Positions 1 to 7,413 are shown, counted from the first letter of the stretch. The stretch: DNA of 7,926 nucleotides from DATAYA01 sp036272815 (GCA_036272815.1 DATAYA010000076.1:1-7926); one strand, 5' to 3'. A program made the numbers and translations. Notes: generated by a model from the sequence alone, not told the origin.

Positions 1-1740
1 GGCGGCGCCGCCCACGCGGCCCCGGTGTTCGAGCGCGCCGACTTGCGGGCCGGCGACCGCATCGCGGGGCCGGCGCTCATCCTCGAGTCCGGCGCGACCA
101 CCATCATCGAACCGGGCTGGACTGCGGAGGCGACCCCGCGCGACCACCTGCTGCTGCACCGCACGTCGCCGCGCGGCCGGCGCGTCGCCGCCGGCACCGA
201 GAGCGCCGATCCGGTGCTGCTCGAGCTGTTCAACAACATCTTCATGAGTGCCGCCGAGCAGGCCGGTGCGGTGCTGCAGAACACCTCGATGAGCGTCAAC
301 ATCAAGGAGAGGCTCGACTTCTCCTGCGCGGTGTTCGACGCCGAGGGCGCCCTCGTCGCCAATGCGCCGCATGTGCCGGTGCATCTGGGTGCGATGGGCG
401 AGAGCGTGCGCACTGTGCTGCGGCTTCGCGCGTGCACGCTCCGGCCGGGCGACGTGGTGGCGCTGAACAACCCCTATAACGGCGGCACGCACCTGCCGGA
501 CGTGACCGTCATTACGCCGGTCTTCGACCCGGCTGGCGAAAAGATACGGTTCTTCGTCGGCAGCCGCGGCCACCACGCCGATATCGGCGGCCTGACGCCG
601 GGCTCGACGCCACCCGCCTCGCGCACGCTGGAGGAAGAGGGCGTGGTGATCGACGATTTTCTGCTCGTCGACGCCGGGCATTTCCGCGAGGCCGAGTTCC
701 GCGCCCTGCTCGGGGCCGCGCGCTATCCGGCGCGCAGCCCGGACGTGAACGTGGCCGACATCAAGGCGCAGGTCGCGTCGAACGCCAAGTCCGCGCAGGA
801 GCTGACGCGGGTCGTGGCGCAGTTCGGCTGGGACGTGGTGCAGGCGTACATGCGGCATGTGATGGACAATGCCGAGGAGAGCGTGCGCCGGGTGATCGAC
901 CGCATCGGCGACGGCGAATTCCGCTACGTGATGGATGACGGCTCGCCGCTCGTCGTTGCGGTGCGCGTCGATCGGGTGCGGCGGGCGGCGGTCGTCGATT
1001 TCACCGGCACCGGCGCGCAGCGGCCGGACAATTTCAACGCCCCGCCGGCGGTGACGCGCGCGGCCGTGCTCTACGTGTTCCGCTGCCTGGTCGGCGACGA
1101 CATCCCGCTCAATGACGGCTGCCTCAAGCCGATCGAGATCGTGATCCCGCCGGACACTTTCCTGTCCCCCGCGCCCGGGGCCGCCGTCGTTGCGGGCAAC
1201 ACCGAGGTCAGCCAGGCGACCTGCAACGCGCTGTTCGGCGCGCTCGGCGCGATCGCGTGCAGCCAGGCGACGATGAACAACTTCATTTTCGGGAACGCGC
1301 GGCTGCAGTATTACGAAACGATCTGCGGCGGCACCGGCGCCGGTCCCGGCTTCGACGGCACGGCTGCGGTGCAGACGCATATGACGAACACTCGCATGAC
1401 CGATCCCGAGGTGCTGGAGCTGCGCTATCCGGTGCGGCTGCAGCGCTTCGCGATCCGCCGCGGATCGGGTGGCGCCGGCCGCTTCCGCGGCGGCGACGGC
1501 GCGGTGCGGCGCATCCGGTTCCTCGCCCCGATGACGGCGGTGATCGTTGCCTCGCGGCGCAATGTCGCCCCGTTCGGGCTCGCGGGCGGTGCCGACGGCG
1601 CACCCGGGCGGCAATGGGTCGAGCACGCGGATGGCGGCCGCACCGTGCTGACCGGCACCGATCGCGTGGAACTGGTCGCGGGCGACGTCGTGGCAATCGA
1701 GACGCCGGGCGGCGGCGGGTACGGTGCGGCGAGTGCATGA
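1..1740 (+). CDS. Fused 5-oxoprolinase/hydantoinase, C-terminal part (end of HyuA domain plus HyuB domain), 5' truncated by window
   Basis: The frame is open from base 1 and ends at TGA 1738-1740, giving 579 codons of a protein that is about 1200 residues in the family, so the start lies upstream. The first 50 or so residues match the end of a hydantoinase A domain (GPALILESGATTIIEPGW). An unbroken linker then leads into a complete hydantoinase B domain from about base 205. Recognisable HyuB blocks are HVPVHLGAM (bases 370-396), NNPYNGGTHLPD (about 466-501), SRGHHADIGG (about 562-591), and a C-terminal glycine-rich ending, ETPGGGGYG. The HyuA-HyuB fusion is typical of ATP-dependent 5-oxoprolinase, which opens 5-oxoproline to glutamate in the cytoplasm. 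N-methylhydantoinase or a related ATP-dependent amidohydrolase cannot be excluded without the N-terminal half. The GTG at 25 is internal, not a start. Family call is firm; exact substrate is inferred. Confidence 0.9.
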   Translation, partial: GGAAHAAPVFERADLRAGDRIAGPALILESGATTIIEPGWTAEATPRDHLLLHRTSPRGRRVAAGTESADPVLLELFNNIFMSAAEQAGAVLQNTSMSVNIKERLDFSCAVFDAEGALVANAPHVPVHLGAMGESVRTVLRLRACTLRPGDVVALNNPYNGGTHLPDVTVITPVFDPAGEKIRFFVGSRGHHADIGGLTPGSTPPASRTLEEEGVVIDDFLLVDAGHFREAEFRALLGAARYPARSPDVNVADIKAQVASNAKSAQELTRVVAQFGWDVVQAYMRHVMDNAEESVRRVIDRIGDGEFRYVMDDGSPLVVAVRVDRVRRAAVVDFTGTGAQRPDNFNAPPAVTRAAVLYVFRCLVGDDIPLNDGCLKPIEIVIPPDTFLSPAPGAAVVAGNTEVSQATCNALFGALGAIACSQATMNNFIFGNARLQYYETICGGTGAGPGFDGTAAVQTHMTNTRMTDPEVLELRYPVRLQRFAIRRGSGGAGRFRGGDGAVRRIRFLAPMTAVIVASRRNVAPFGLAGGADGAPGRQWVEHADGGRTVLTGTDRVELVAGDVVAIETPGGGGYGAASA

Positions 1741-1782
1741 CGCGGGCGCTCGCTTAGAAGGCCACAAGGGGCGCGGGGACAG

Positions 1783-4671
1783 GTGAGCGGCCGCCGCGTC
1801 CTCGTCGCGGTCGCGGTCCTCCTGGCGATGGCGCTTGCCGCCGCTTTCTTCGCTCCCTCGCTGGTCGGGCCCGAGCGGCTGCGCGGCCCGATCGCGGCGC
1901 TGGCCGGCCGCGCGCTGGGCGGGGCGGTGGTGCGGATCGCAGGCCCGGTGCGCCTCGTGCTGCTGCCGGCGCCGGAGGTCGACGCCGAGGGCGTGACCAT
2001 CGTGACACCAGGGGGCGCGAGCCTGGCGGCGCGGGCGCTCCGGCTGCGGCTGGCGCTGCTGCCGCTGCTCGCCGGCCGGCTGCGGGCGGAGGCACTGCTG
2101 CTCTCCGGTGCGGACTGGCGCCTCCCCTGGCCGGCCGCACTGCATCCCGCGGCGCTGCTGCCTCCGCCCTGGCTCGGCCAAATGGCGGCCCGCATCGAGG
2201 ACGGGCGGATCACGGTCGGTCGCCTCGCGATCAGCGGCGTCGCGGCGCTGGTGTCGGCCGACCGCCTGACCGGCACGCTGGTCGCCGCCGGCGATGGCTG
2301 GATCGGGCGGCAGCGCTGGCGGTTCGGCCTGCGCCTGTCGCGGCCGGGGGCGGACGGCGCGGCGGCGCTCGACGCGACCCTGGCGGGCACGGGGCGGCTC
2401 GCCGGCACCGATGCGCGGATCAGTGCCCGGCTCGCGGCGGACGGCACACTTGCGGGCACGATCGCCGGAAGCGGCGCCGATCTTGGTGCCCTGGTCGCGG
2501 CGCCGCACGAGGCATGGACCGGACGTGGCCGGCTGACCGTCGCGGGCGACCTGGCGCTCGCGGACGGGCTGGTGCTGCGCCTGGGCGCTGAGCCGGCCAG
2601 CGGCGCGATCGCGCTGCGGCTGGGTCCGAGCCCACGGCTCGATCTCGCGCTGCGCACCGCGCGGATGGACCTTCCGGCCTGGGCGGCGGCGTTGGCGCAC
2701 GGCGGCGGACCGAGGCTGCTGCCGATCGGGATCGACCTCTCTGCCGAGGCGGCGCGGCTCGGGACTGGGGACCTGCGCGAGCTGCGCGCCGGGCTCGACC
2801 TGACGGATCACGGCTTCATCCTGCGTGACGCCTCGGCCGACCTGCCGGGCGGTGTCACGCTGCAACTGCGCGGCGCGGCGCAGGCGGGCGGCTTCGCCGG
2901 CGCGGTGCGGCTCGACGGCGGCGACATCCCGGCGACGTGGCATTGGGCGGCGCCGCTTGCGGGTCTGCCGGCGGCCCTGCCGGCACCGCGGAATGTGCAG
3001 CTCTCGGCGCGGCTCGCGGTCTCGCCCGGCCGGATCGCGCTCGACGCCATCACCGGCGAGGCGGGCGGCACGAAGGTGTCGGGGACGCTGCTGCTGCGGC
3101 TTGGAGCGCAGCCGGCCCTGGACGCGCGGCTTTCGGTGGGCACGCTCGATCTTGCGGGGCTGGATGCGACGGGGATCGCTGGTGCGCCCGGTCTTGACCT
3201 CGGGTTGCGTCTTGATCTCGGGTTGCGGCTGCGCGCCGCGGTCGTGACGCTCGACGACTTCCGGGCGGAAGACGTGACGCTGGCCGCGAGCGCCGGCGCC
3301 GGCGGCATCGCGCTGCGCCGGCTCGCGCTGCGGCTGGAGGGTGCGGCGGTTTCCGCCTCGGGCCGGCTCGGGGCGGATGGGACGCTGGCAGGCCAGCTCG
3401 ATCTCGCCACCGACCATGCCGGCCGGCTGGCGACGCTGCTGCCGGGGTTCTGGCCGCTGCACGGACCGGCGCAGGCGTCGCTCCGCGTTGCCGGGAAGAC
3501 GGCGGCGCTGCTGGCGACCTTGCACCTCGCGGCCGGCGCGGTGCGTGTCGATGCGAGCCCGACGATCGACCTCGGCGCCCGCAGCGCCGCCGGCCCGGTC
3601 GCGGTCGCGGTCGCGGCGCCGGACGTCTCGGCGCTCGGTCTCGCGGATGCCGCCTGGCTCGGTGCCGGCCCGCTCTCGCTCCGGGCCACAGTGACCGCCA
3701 GTCCGGGCCACCTCGCCGCCTCCGGGATCGACCTCGCGGCCGGGGCGCTGCGTGCCGGCGGAACCCTGGCGATCGACTGGACCGATGCCGGGCCGCGGCT
3801 CTCCGGCGCACTCGACGCGGCGGCGCTGCCGCTGCCCTGGCCACGCCTGCGCGATACTCGCCCGCCGGTGCTGCCGGCCCTGCTGGCCGATCATCCCGGC
3901 TGGTCGGGCAACCTCCGCCTCGCCGCCAACCGCGTGCTGGACGGCAAGGCGACCGTGCTGCGGCGGATGCGCGGGCGGCTCGCGGTCGATCGCGGCACGC
4001 TCCGCCTCGATGATCTCGACGCGGAGTTGGACGGCGGCACGCTCACCGGACAGCTGGCACTCGATGCCGCGCAGACGCCGCCGCGCCTTTCGGCGACCCT
4101 GGGTGTTGCCGGCGCGCGGATCGCAGCCCCCGTGCTCGGCCTGCCGCTCGACCTCACCGCCGGTCGCGCCGATGCCGCCGTCAGCGTGACGGCGCGCGGC
4201 TACAGCCCGGCAGCGTTGCTGGCGACCCTGGCCGGACGGATCACGGTGCAGGTCACCGGCGGCACCGCGGCCGGTTTCGATCTTCCGGCGCTGCGACGGG
4301 CGGTTGCGGGCGACCCGTCCCATCTGCGCGAGAACGCGGCACGGGCACTCGCGGGCGGTGCCTCGCCCTTCGCCACGCTGGCGCTCGCGGGCACGCTCGC
4401 ACGGGGCAGCCTCGATGTGGACGAAGGCGCGCTGGCAGCACCGGACGGCACCGCCTCGCTCTCCGGCACCGCCTCGCTCGCCGCCGGCGCGCTCGACCTG
4501 CACGTGGCACTGCACCCGGACGGTCCGGGGGCGACGGCGGGCGGGGCGACGGCGGGCGGGGCGACGGCGGGCGGGCCGACCGCCGGCCTGCTGCTGTCGG
4601 GGCCGCTCGCGGCGCCGGTGCGGGTGCCGCAGCTCGCCGGTCTCGCGGCGTGGCTGGCGGCGCGGCGGTGA
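1783..4671 (+). CDS. AsmA-family envelope protein, 962 aa
   Basis: The start is GTG 1783, which gives MSGRRVLVAV: two arginines before a single hydrophobic segment at about residues 6-24, an N-in membrane anchor. Shine-Dalgarno candidates are AAGGGG at 1766-1771 (11-base spacer) and GGGGA at 1775-1779 (3-base spacer). The block following the anchor (RLRGPIAALAGRALGG, then RIAGPVRL) matches the AsmA N-terminal pattern. The rest is a long run of short beta-strand-like Leu/Ala/Gly/Arg repeats. An AsmA-like C-terminal region lies at about 706-900, with RMRGRLAVDRGTLRLDDLDAELDGGTLTGQL. Family members are periplasmic beta-groove proteins linked to outer-membrane homeostasis and phospholipid traffic in Gram-negative bacteria; the role here is inferred from family. 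Short in-frame duplications occur at residues 471-482, 889-900 and 917-931. It lies 42 bases after the oxoprolinase gene and overlaps the sulfotransferase start by four bases. Confidence 0.87.
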   Translation: MSGRRVLVAVAVLLAMALAAAFFAPSLVGPERLRGPIAALAGRALGGAVVRIAGPVRLVLLPAPEVDAEGVTIVTPGGASLAARALRLRLALLPLLAGRLRAEALLLSGADWRLPWPAALHPAALLPPPWLGQMAARIEDGRITVGRLAISGVAALVSADRLTGTLVAAGDGWIGRQRWRFGLRLSRPGADGAAALDATLAGTGRLAGTDARISARLAADGTLAGTIAGSGADLGALVAAPHEAWTGRGRLTVAGDLALADGLVLRLGAEPASGAIALRLGPSPRLDLALRTARMDLPAWAAALAHGGGPRLLPIGIDLSAEAARLGTGDLRELRAGLDLTDHGFILRDASADLPGGVTLQLRGAAQAGGFAGAVRLDGGDIPATWHWAAPLAGLPAALPAPRNVQLSARLAVSPGRIALDAITGEAGGTKVSGTLLLRLGAQPALDARLSVGTLDLAGLDATGIAGAPGLDLGLRLDLGLRLRAAVVTLDDFRAEDVTLAASAGAGGIALRRLALRLEGAAVSASGRLGADGTLAGQLDLATDHAGRLATLLPGFWPLHGPAQASLRVAGKTAALLATLHLAAGAVRVDASPTIDLGARSAAGPVAVAVAAPDVSALGLADAAWLGAGPLSLRATVTASPGHLAASGIDLAAGALRAGGTLAIDWTDAGPRLSGALDAAALPLPWPRLRDTRPPVLPALLADHPGWSGNLRLAANRVLDGKATVLRRMRGRLAVDRGTLRLDDLDAELDGGTLTGQLALDAAQTPPRLSATLGVAGARIAAPVLGLPLDLTAGRADAAVSVTARGYSPAALLATLAGRITVQVTGGTAAGFDLPALRRAVAGDPSHLRENAARALAGGASPFATLALAGTLARGSLDVDEGALAAPDGTASLSGTASLAAGALDLHVALHPDGPGATAGGATAGGATAGGPTAGLLLSGPLAAPVRVPQLAGLAAWLAARR
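3191..3226 (+). repeat. 18-base tandem duplication inside the AsmA-family gene, one mismatch
   Basis: Bases 3191-3208 and 3209-3226 are adjacent copies differing only by C versus T at the eighth position. In frame they encode LDLGLR twice (residues 471-482). The substitution is synonymous (GAC/GAT), consistent with an older slippage duplication kept under coding constraint. Confidence 0.85.
4447..4482 (+). repeat. 18-base tandem duplication inside the AsmA-family gene, one mismatch
   Basis: Bases 4447-4464 and 4465-4482 match at 17 of 18 positions and encode GTASLS then GTASLA (residues 889-900). The region also fits the alternating strand pattern of the AsmA C-terminal domain, so the similarity may be partly structural rather than a true duplication. 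Confidence 0.7.
4531..4575 (+). repeat. Three perfect 15-base in-frame tandem repeats (ATAGG x3) near the C-terminus of the AsmA-family gene
   Basis: The unit GCGACGGCGGGCGGG occurs at 4531-4545, 4546-4560 and 4561-4575, and is followed by a degenerate fourth copy at 4576-4590. It encodes ATAGG three times, then PTAGL (residues 917-936). Perfect identity at DNA level, including third positions, points to recent slippage. Copy number changes would keep the frame, so the locus could vary between strains. The encoded stretch looks like a flexible Gly/Ala linker before the last strands of the protein. Confidence 0.92.
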
Positions 4672-5438
4672 CGCTCTCGTTCTTGATAGCGGGCGTGCAG
4701 AAGGCCGGCACCACGGCGCTCTACGACCATCTGCGAGCCCATCCGGCGCTGGAGGCGCCGGCGCAGAAGGAGCTGCATTTCTTCGATGACGAGGCGCGGG
4801 ACTGGTCGCAGCCCGACTATGCGGCGCTGCACGGGCACTTCTCCGACCCCGCCCGGCGATGGTTCGAAGCGACGCCCATCACCCTGTTCTGGCCGGGCGC
4901 GCTCGCCCGCGTACGCGCCTACCGGCCGGAGATGCGGCTGATCCTGCTGTTCCGCGACCCGATCGCGCGCGCCTACTCGCAGTGGTGCATGGAATCGGCG
5001 CGCGGCGACGAGAGGCTGCCATTCGCCGCTGCGATCGGCCCCGGCCGGGCGCGGCTGCCGCCCGGGGCGCCGCGCGCTCCGGCCTGGCGGGTGTTCAGCT
5101 ATGTCGAGCGCGGCTTTTACGGCGCCCAACTCGACACGGCGTTGGCGCTGTTCCCGCGCCGCCAGATGCTGCTGCTGGACGCCGCCGGACTTGCCTCCGA
5201 GCCGGTGCCGACGCTGCGCCGCGTGACCGACTTCCTCGGTCTGGCACCGCTCGCCGCTGTCGCGGACCTGCGGGCCAATGTGCGGCTGCCGGCGGCCTTT
5301 CCCTCGGCGCCCGACACCGACAGCGTCACGCACCTGAGGGCGCTCTATCGCGACGACCTCGCCCTGTTCACGGCGTTGTCCGGGATCGACGTCAGCGCCT
5401 GGCCGACGATGTCCGGCCTCGGCAGCAGCACCGCGTAG
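4668..5438 (+). CDS. PAPS-dependent sulfotransferase family protein, 256 aa
   Basis: The start is taken as GTG 4668, which overlaps the AsmA stop as GTGA and begins the protein three residues before the conserved strand (MTLSFLIAGVQKAGTT). An in-frame GTG at 4650 would add six residues lying inside the AsmA tail and is less likely. Two family signatures are clear. The 5'-phosphosulfate loop is GVQKAGTT (residues 9-16, with Lys12). The 3'-phosphate-binding motif is LLFRDPIARAYSQW (about 93-106, with Arg96 and Ser104). FSYVERGFYGAQLDTAL and LYRDDLALFTALSGIDVSAWP also fit cytoplasmic bacterial members. It should transfer sulfate from PAPS to an alcohol or amine of a glycan, lipid or small molecule; the acceptor cannot be read from sequence. 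No good Shine-Dalgarno precedes the start, so coupling to AsmA translation is likely. The last 94 bases overlap the convergent glycosyltransferase gene. Confidence 0.9.
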   Translation: MTLSFLIAGVQKAGTTALYDHLRAHPALEAPAQKELHFFDDEARDWSQPDYAALHGHFSDPARRWFEATPITLFWPGALARVRAYRPEMRLILLFRDPIARAYSQWCMESARGDERLPFAAAIGPGRARLPPGAPRAPAWRVFSYVERGFYGAQLDTALALFPRRQMLLLDAAGLASEPVPTLRRVTDFLGLAPLAAVADLRANVRLPAAFPSAPDTDSVTHLRALYRDDLALFTALSGIDVSAWPTMSGLGSSTA

Positions 5439-6934
5439 CCGCCGCCTGCGGGCGCTCCCACCACGCGATAGAGGCGATAATCCTCGGCGACCGTCCCGTG
5501 CCGGATGCGCGAGAGCCGGCCGATGCGGGTGATCGACGCCCACGGCGCAGCATCCGGGAGCCCGCTGCGATGGACGCTCTGCACCAGCAGCCCGACCTGC
5601 CCTTCCGTCACGTGTGCCGCCGATGGCAGTGCGAACAGCCGCCAGCGCGGCGCCGCGGCGACCACGGGCACGAAGCCGGGGAGGGTGCGGGCCAGCTCGG
5701 AGGCGAGGCCGTATTCGTCGCTGGCGACGAAGCGGGCGCCGGTGGCCATGCGTGCCTGGTCGATCGCGGCTCCCAGCTCCGGCCAGCCCGCGAGCCGCGC
5801 GAACACCGCGCCCTGCTTCGGGGGCAGGTGCCACGGCGCCGCGGTCGCCTGAAGATAGACGAGCGCCGTCATCGCGAAGCCGATCGCCGCCGCACTCCGC
5901 CACGGCCGCCATCGCAGCGCGCAGGCAGCGACCGCGGCGGCCGGGTAGAGCACCGCCGGCCAGTTCGCCTGCACCCGCCCGCCGACCGCGTGTTCGAGGA
6001 ACACGAGCGCGCCCGGAACCGTCAGCAGTGCCAGCAGCCCGGCCGCCGGATCGCCGCGCAGACCCCTCCGCGCCGCCCACCAGACACCGCAGACGCAAAG
6101 GACGAAAACGAGCGGCGTCGCGAGGCCGGCCTGGCCGCCGACCAGCTCGCCGAGATAGCGGAGCGCGTCGGCCGGGTGCCAGACCCCGGTGCGCCCGCCC
6201 TGCTTGATGTAGCTCGCCCAGTGGTGCGCCGCGTTCCAGGCGAGGTCCGGCGCGAAGATCGCGACCGACAGCGCCGCCGCGGCCCAGGGCTGCCAGCGCC
6301 GCAGCCACGGGCGCGCGGCCGGAACCACGACCAGCCACAGCGCCACGCCGATGGCGAGCAACAGGGCCGTGTACTTGCTCAGCATCGCGCAGCCGATGGC
6401 GGCGCCCGCGAGCAGCCACCAGCGCCCCTCGCCGGTTGCCAGCAGCCGCCCCATCGCGAACAGCGCCAGCGTCCAGAAGAACAGCAGTGGCGTGTCGGGC
6501 GTCATGGTCACCGCGCCGACGCCGAACAGCACCGTCGCGTTCAGCAGCGCCGCCGCGACCAGCCCGGCCTGCCGCCCCGGCACCAGGTCCTCGGCCGCCG
6601 CCACCAGCAATCCGGTGCCGAGCAGCGCGGAGAGCGGTGCCAGCGCCCTGATGCCGAGCGTGCCCGGCCCGGCGATCGCGGTGCCGGCGCGGATCCAGAG
6701 AGCGACCATCGGCGGCGCATCGAGATAGCCGGGCGCCAGGGCCCGCGACCAGACCCAGTAATACGCCTCGTCCGGCGAGAGGCCGCTGCTGGCGGCGACC
6801 ACGAGGCGGATGAGGGTGAGAAGGGCGAGGATGATGGCCGGCAGGAGGGGGAGGAGACTTTCCCGCCGGTTGCCGGAGACGGTCGGCCCCGGGAGTGCGG
6901 GCGCGCGCCGGCGTCCCGAGTTCCGGTCCGTCAA
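5345..6934 (-). CDS. GT39/ArnT-like polyprenyl-phosphate-dependent glycosyltransferase, 529 aa
   Basis: Reading on the minus strand, the most likely start is TTG at 6934-6932, which overlaps the lrp stop (TTGA). The open frame continues upstream to 7285, but those 117 codons are the out-of-frame shadow of lrp. No ATG or GTG occurs before the first membrane span. The protein has about ten or more hydrophobic segments, starting at residues 26-47. SPDEAYYWVWS at 53-63 carries the acidic pair (Asp55-Glu56) of the first periplasmic loop in the PMT/ArnT GT-C superfamily. MTPDTP (144-149) and MLSKYTA (184-190) are further family blocks. A soluble C-terminal domain runs from about 365. Such inner-membrane enzymes move a sugar from a polyprenyl-phosphate donor to lipid A, another lipid, glycan or protein on the periplasmic side; donor and acceptor are unknown here. 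The recognisable domain ends near YRLYRVVG (486-493). The last 36 residues look like a non-conserved tail, mostly antisense to the sulfotransferase gene. Confidence 0.88.
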   Translation of the reverse strand: MTDRNSGRRRAPALPGPTVSGNRRESLLPLLPAIILALLTLIRLVVAASSGLSPDEAYYWVWSRALAPGYLDAPPMVALWIRAGTAIAGPGTLGIRALAPLSALLGTGLLVAAAEDLVPGRQAGLVAAALLNATVLFGVGAVTMTPDTPLLFFWTLALFAMGRLLATGEGRWWLLAGAAIGCAMLSKYTALLLAIGVALWLVVVPAARPWLRRWQPWAAAALSVAIFAPDLAWNAAHHWASYIKQGGRTGVWHPADALRYLGELVGGQAGLATPLVFVLCVCGVWWAARRGLRGDPAAGLLALLTVPGALVFLEHAVGGRVQANWPAVLYPAAAVAACALRWRPWRSAAAIGFAMTALVYLQATAAPWHLPPKQGAVFARLAGWPELGAAIDQARMATGARFVASDEYGLASELARTLPGFVPVVAAAPRWRLFALPSAAHVTEGQVGLLVQSVHRSGLPDAAPWASITRIGRLSRIRHGTVAEDYRLYRVVGAPAGGGYAVLLPRPDIVGQALTSIPDNAVNRARSSR

Positions 6935-7413
6935 ACCAGCGGCACCCCGGCCACGCTCCGGCTCGTGCGGATCGTCTGCAGCGTTTGCACGCGGCTCACG
7001 CTCGGCGCTCCCGTCAGGCGCTGGGTGAGCTGGTTCTCGTGCGCCGTGTCGCGCGCCACCAGCCGCAGCAGGAAATCGCCGCCGCCGCGGATCATGTGGC
7101 ACTCCCGCACCTCCGGCCACGCCGCGACCAGCGCCTCGAAGCCCGCCAGCACCGTCTCCTTCTGGCTCTCCAGCCCGACGATCGCGAAGAACACGATCTC
7201 CCACCCGAGCATCTGCGGGTCGGTGTCGGCGTGATAGCCGCGGATGTAGCCGTCCTCCTCCAGCCGTCGCACCCGGCGCAGGCATGGGGGGGCCGAGATG
7301 CCCACCCGTCGCGCGAGTTCGACGTTGGTCATCCGCCCGTCCTCCTGCAGCTCGATCAGGATTCGGCGGTCGATCGCGTCGAGCGGCGGCAGATCGTGGC
7401 GTTGCGTTCGCAT
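6931..7413 (-). CDS. Lrp/AsnC-family transcriptional regulator, 160 aa
   Basis: ATG at 7413-7411 gives MRTQRHDLPPLDAIDRRIL, the normal Lrp N-terminus and length. The frame stays open upstream, but that part is the shadow of the intergenic region and trxB. GGGGAG (plus-strand positions 7418-7423) is a Shine-Dalgarno with a short four-base spacer. Residues about 12-60 form the winged helix-turn-helix, with MTNVELARRVGISAPPCLRR and then LEEDGYIRGYHA. Residues about 68-150 form the RAM effector/oligomer domain, including ESQKETVLAGFE, WPEVRECHMIRGGGDFLLRLV and the ending RTSRSVAGVPLV. Lrp proteins assemble as octamers or similar oligomers, often sense amino acids and often repress their own gene. 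It is divergent from trxB across 147 bases and overlaps the glycosyltransferase start by four bases, so the two are probably co-transcribed. A palindrome over its candidate -10 fits autoregulation. Regulated genes and ligand are unknown. Confidence 0.94.
   Translation of the reverse strand: MRTQRHDLPPLDAIDRRILIELQEDGRMTNVELARRVGISAPPCLRRVRRLEEDGYIRGYHADTDPQMLGWEIVFFAIVGLESQKETVLAGFEALVAAWPEVRECHMIRGGGDFLLRLVARDTAHENQLTQRLTGAPSVSRVQTLQTIRTSRSVAGVPLV

Noticed and set aside
1737..1757. Tiny ORF (MTRALA) overlapping the oxoprolinase stop as ATGA
   Set aside because: Six codons, no own ribosome site and no evidence of function. It could act as a coupling relay toward AsmA but chance is the simpler explanation.
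1425..2657. 410-codon minus-strand open frame over the oxoprolinase-AsmA junction
   Set aside because: The product is a Ser/Arg/Pro/Ala-rich shadow of two well-supported plus-strand genes.
3598..3616. GGTCGC hexamer run in AsmA
   Set aside because: About three copies of a short GC-rich word encoding Val-Ala alternation. This is expected from composition and strand pattern.
5443..5454. Possible terminator hairpin just past the sulfotransferase stop (CGCC-TGCG-GGCG)
   Set aside because: The stem is only four pairs with no T-run after it, and the site lies inside GT39 codons. Such short GC stems are common here.
4200..6419. 739-codon minus-strand open frame spanning three genes
   Set aside because: It is antisense to AsmA and the sulfotransferase and out of frame with GT39. 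Its product is Arg/Gly/Ala-rich with no recognisable domain, as expected from a lack of stop codons in GC-rich DNA.
4859..7234. 791-codon plus-strand open frame from inside the sulfotransferase to inside lrp
   Set aside because: It is out of frame with the sulfotransferase and antisense to GT39 and lrp. Composition is low-complexity Arg/Gln/Ala and no family motif is present.
6935..7285. 117-residue N-terminal extension of the GT39 protein
   Set aside because: It lies wholly opposite the lrp reading frame, has Arg/Gly-rich shadow composition and no membrane segment. TTG 6934 gives a normal family N-terminus.
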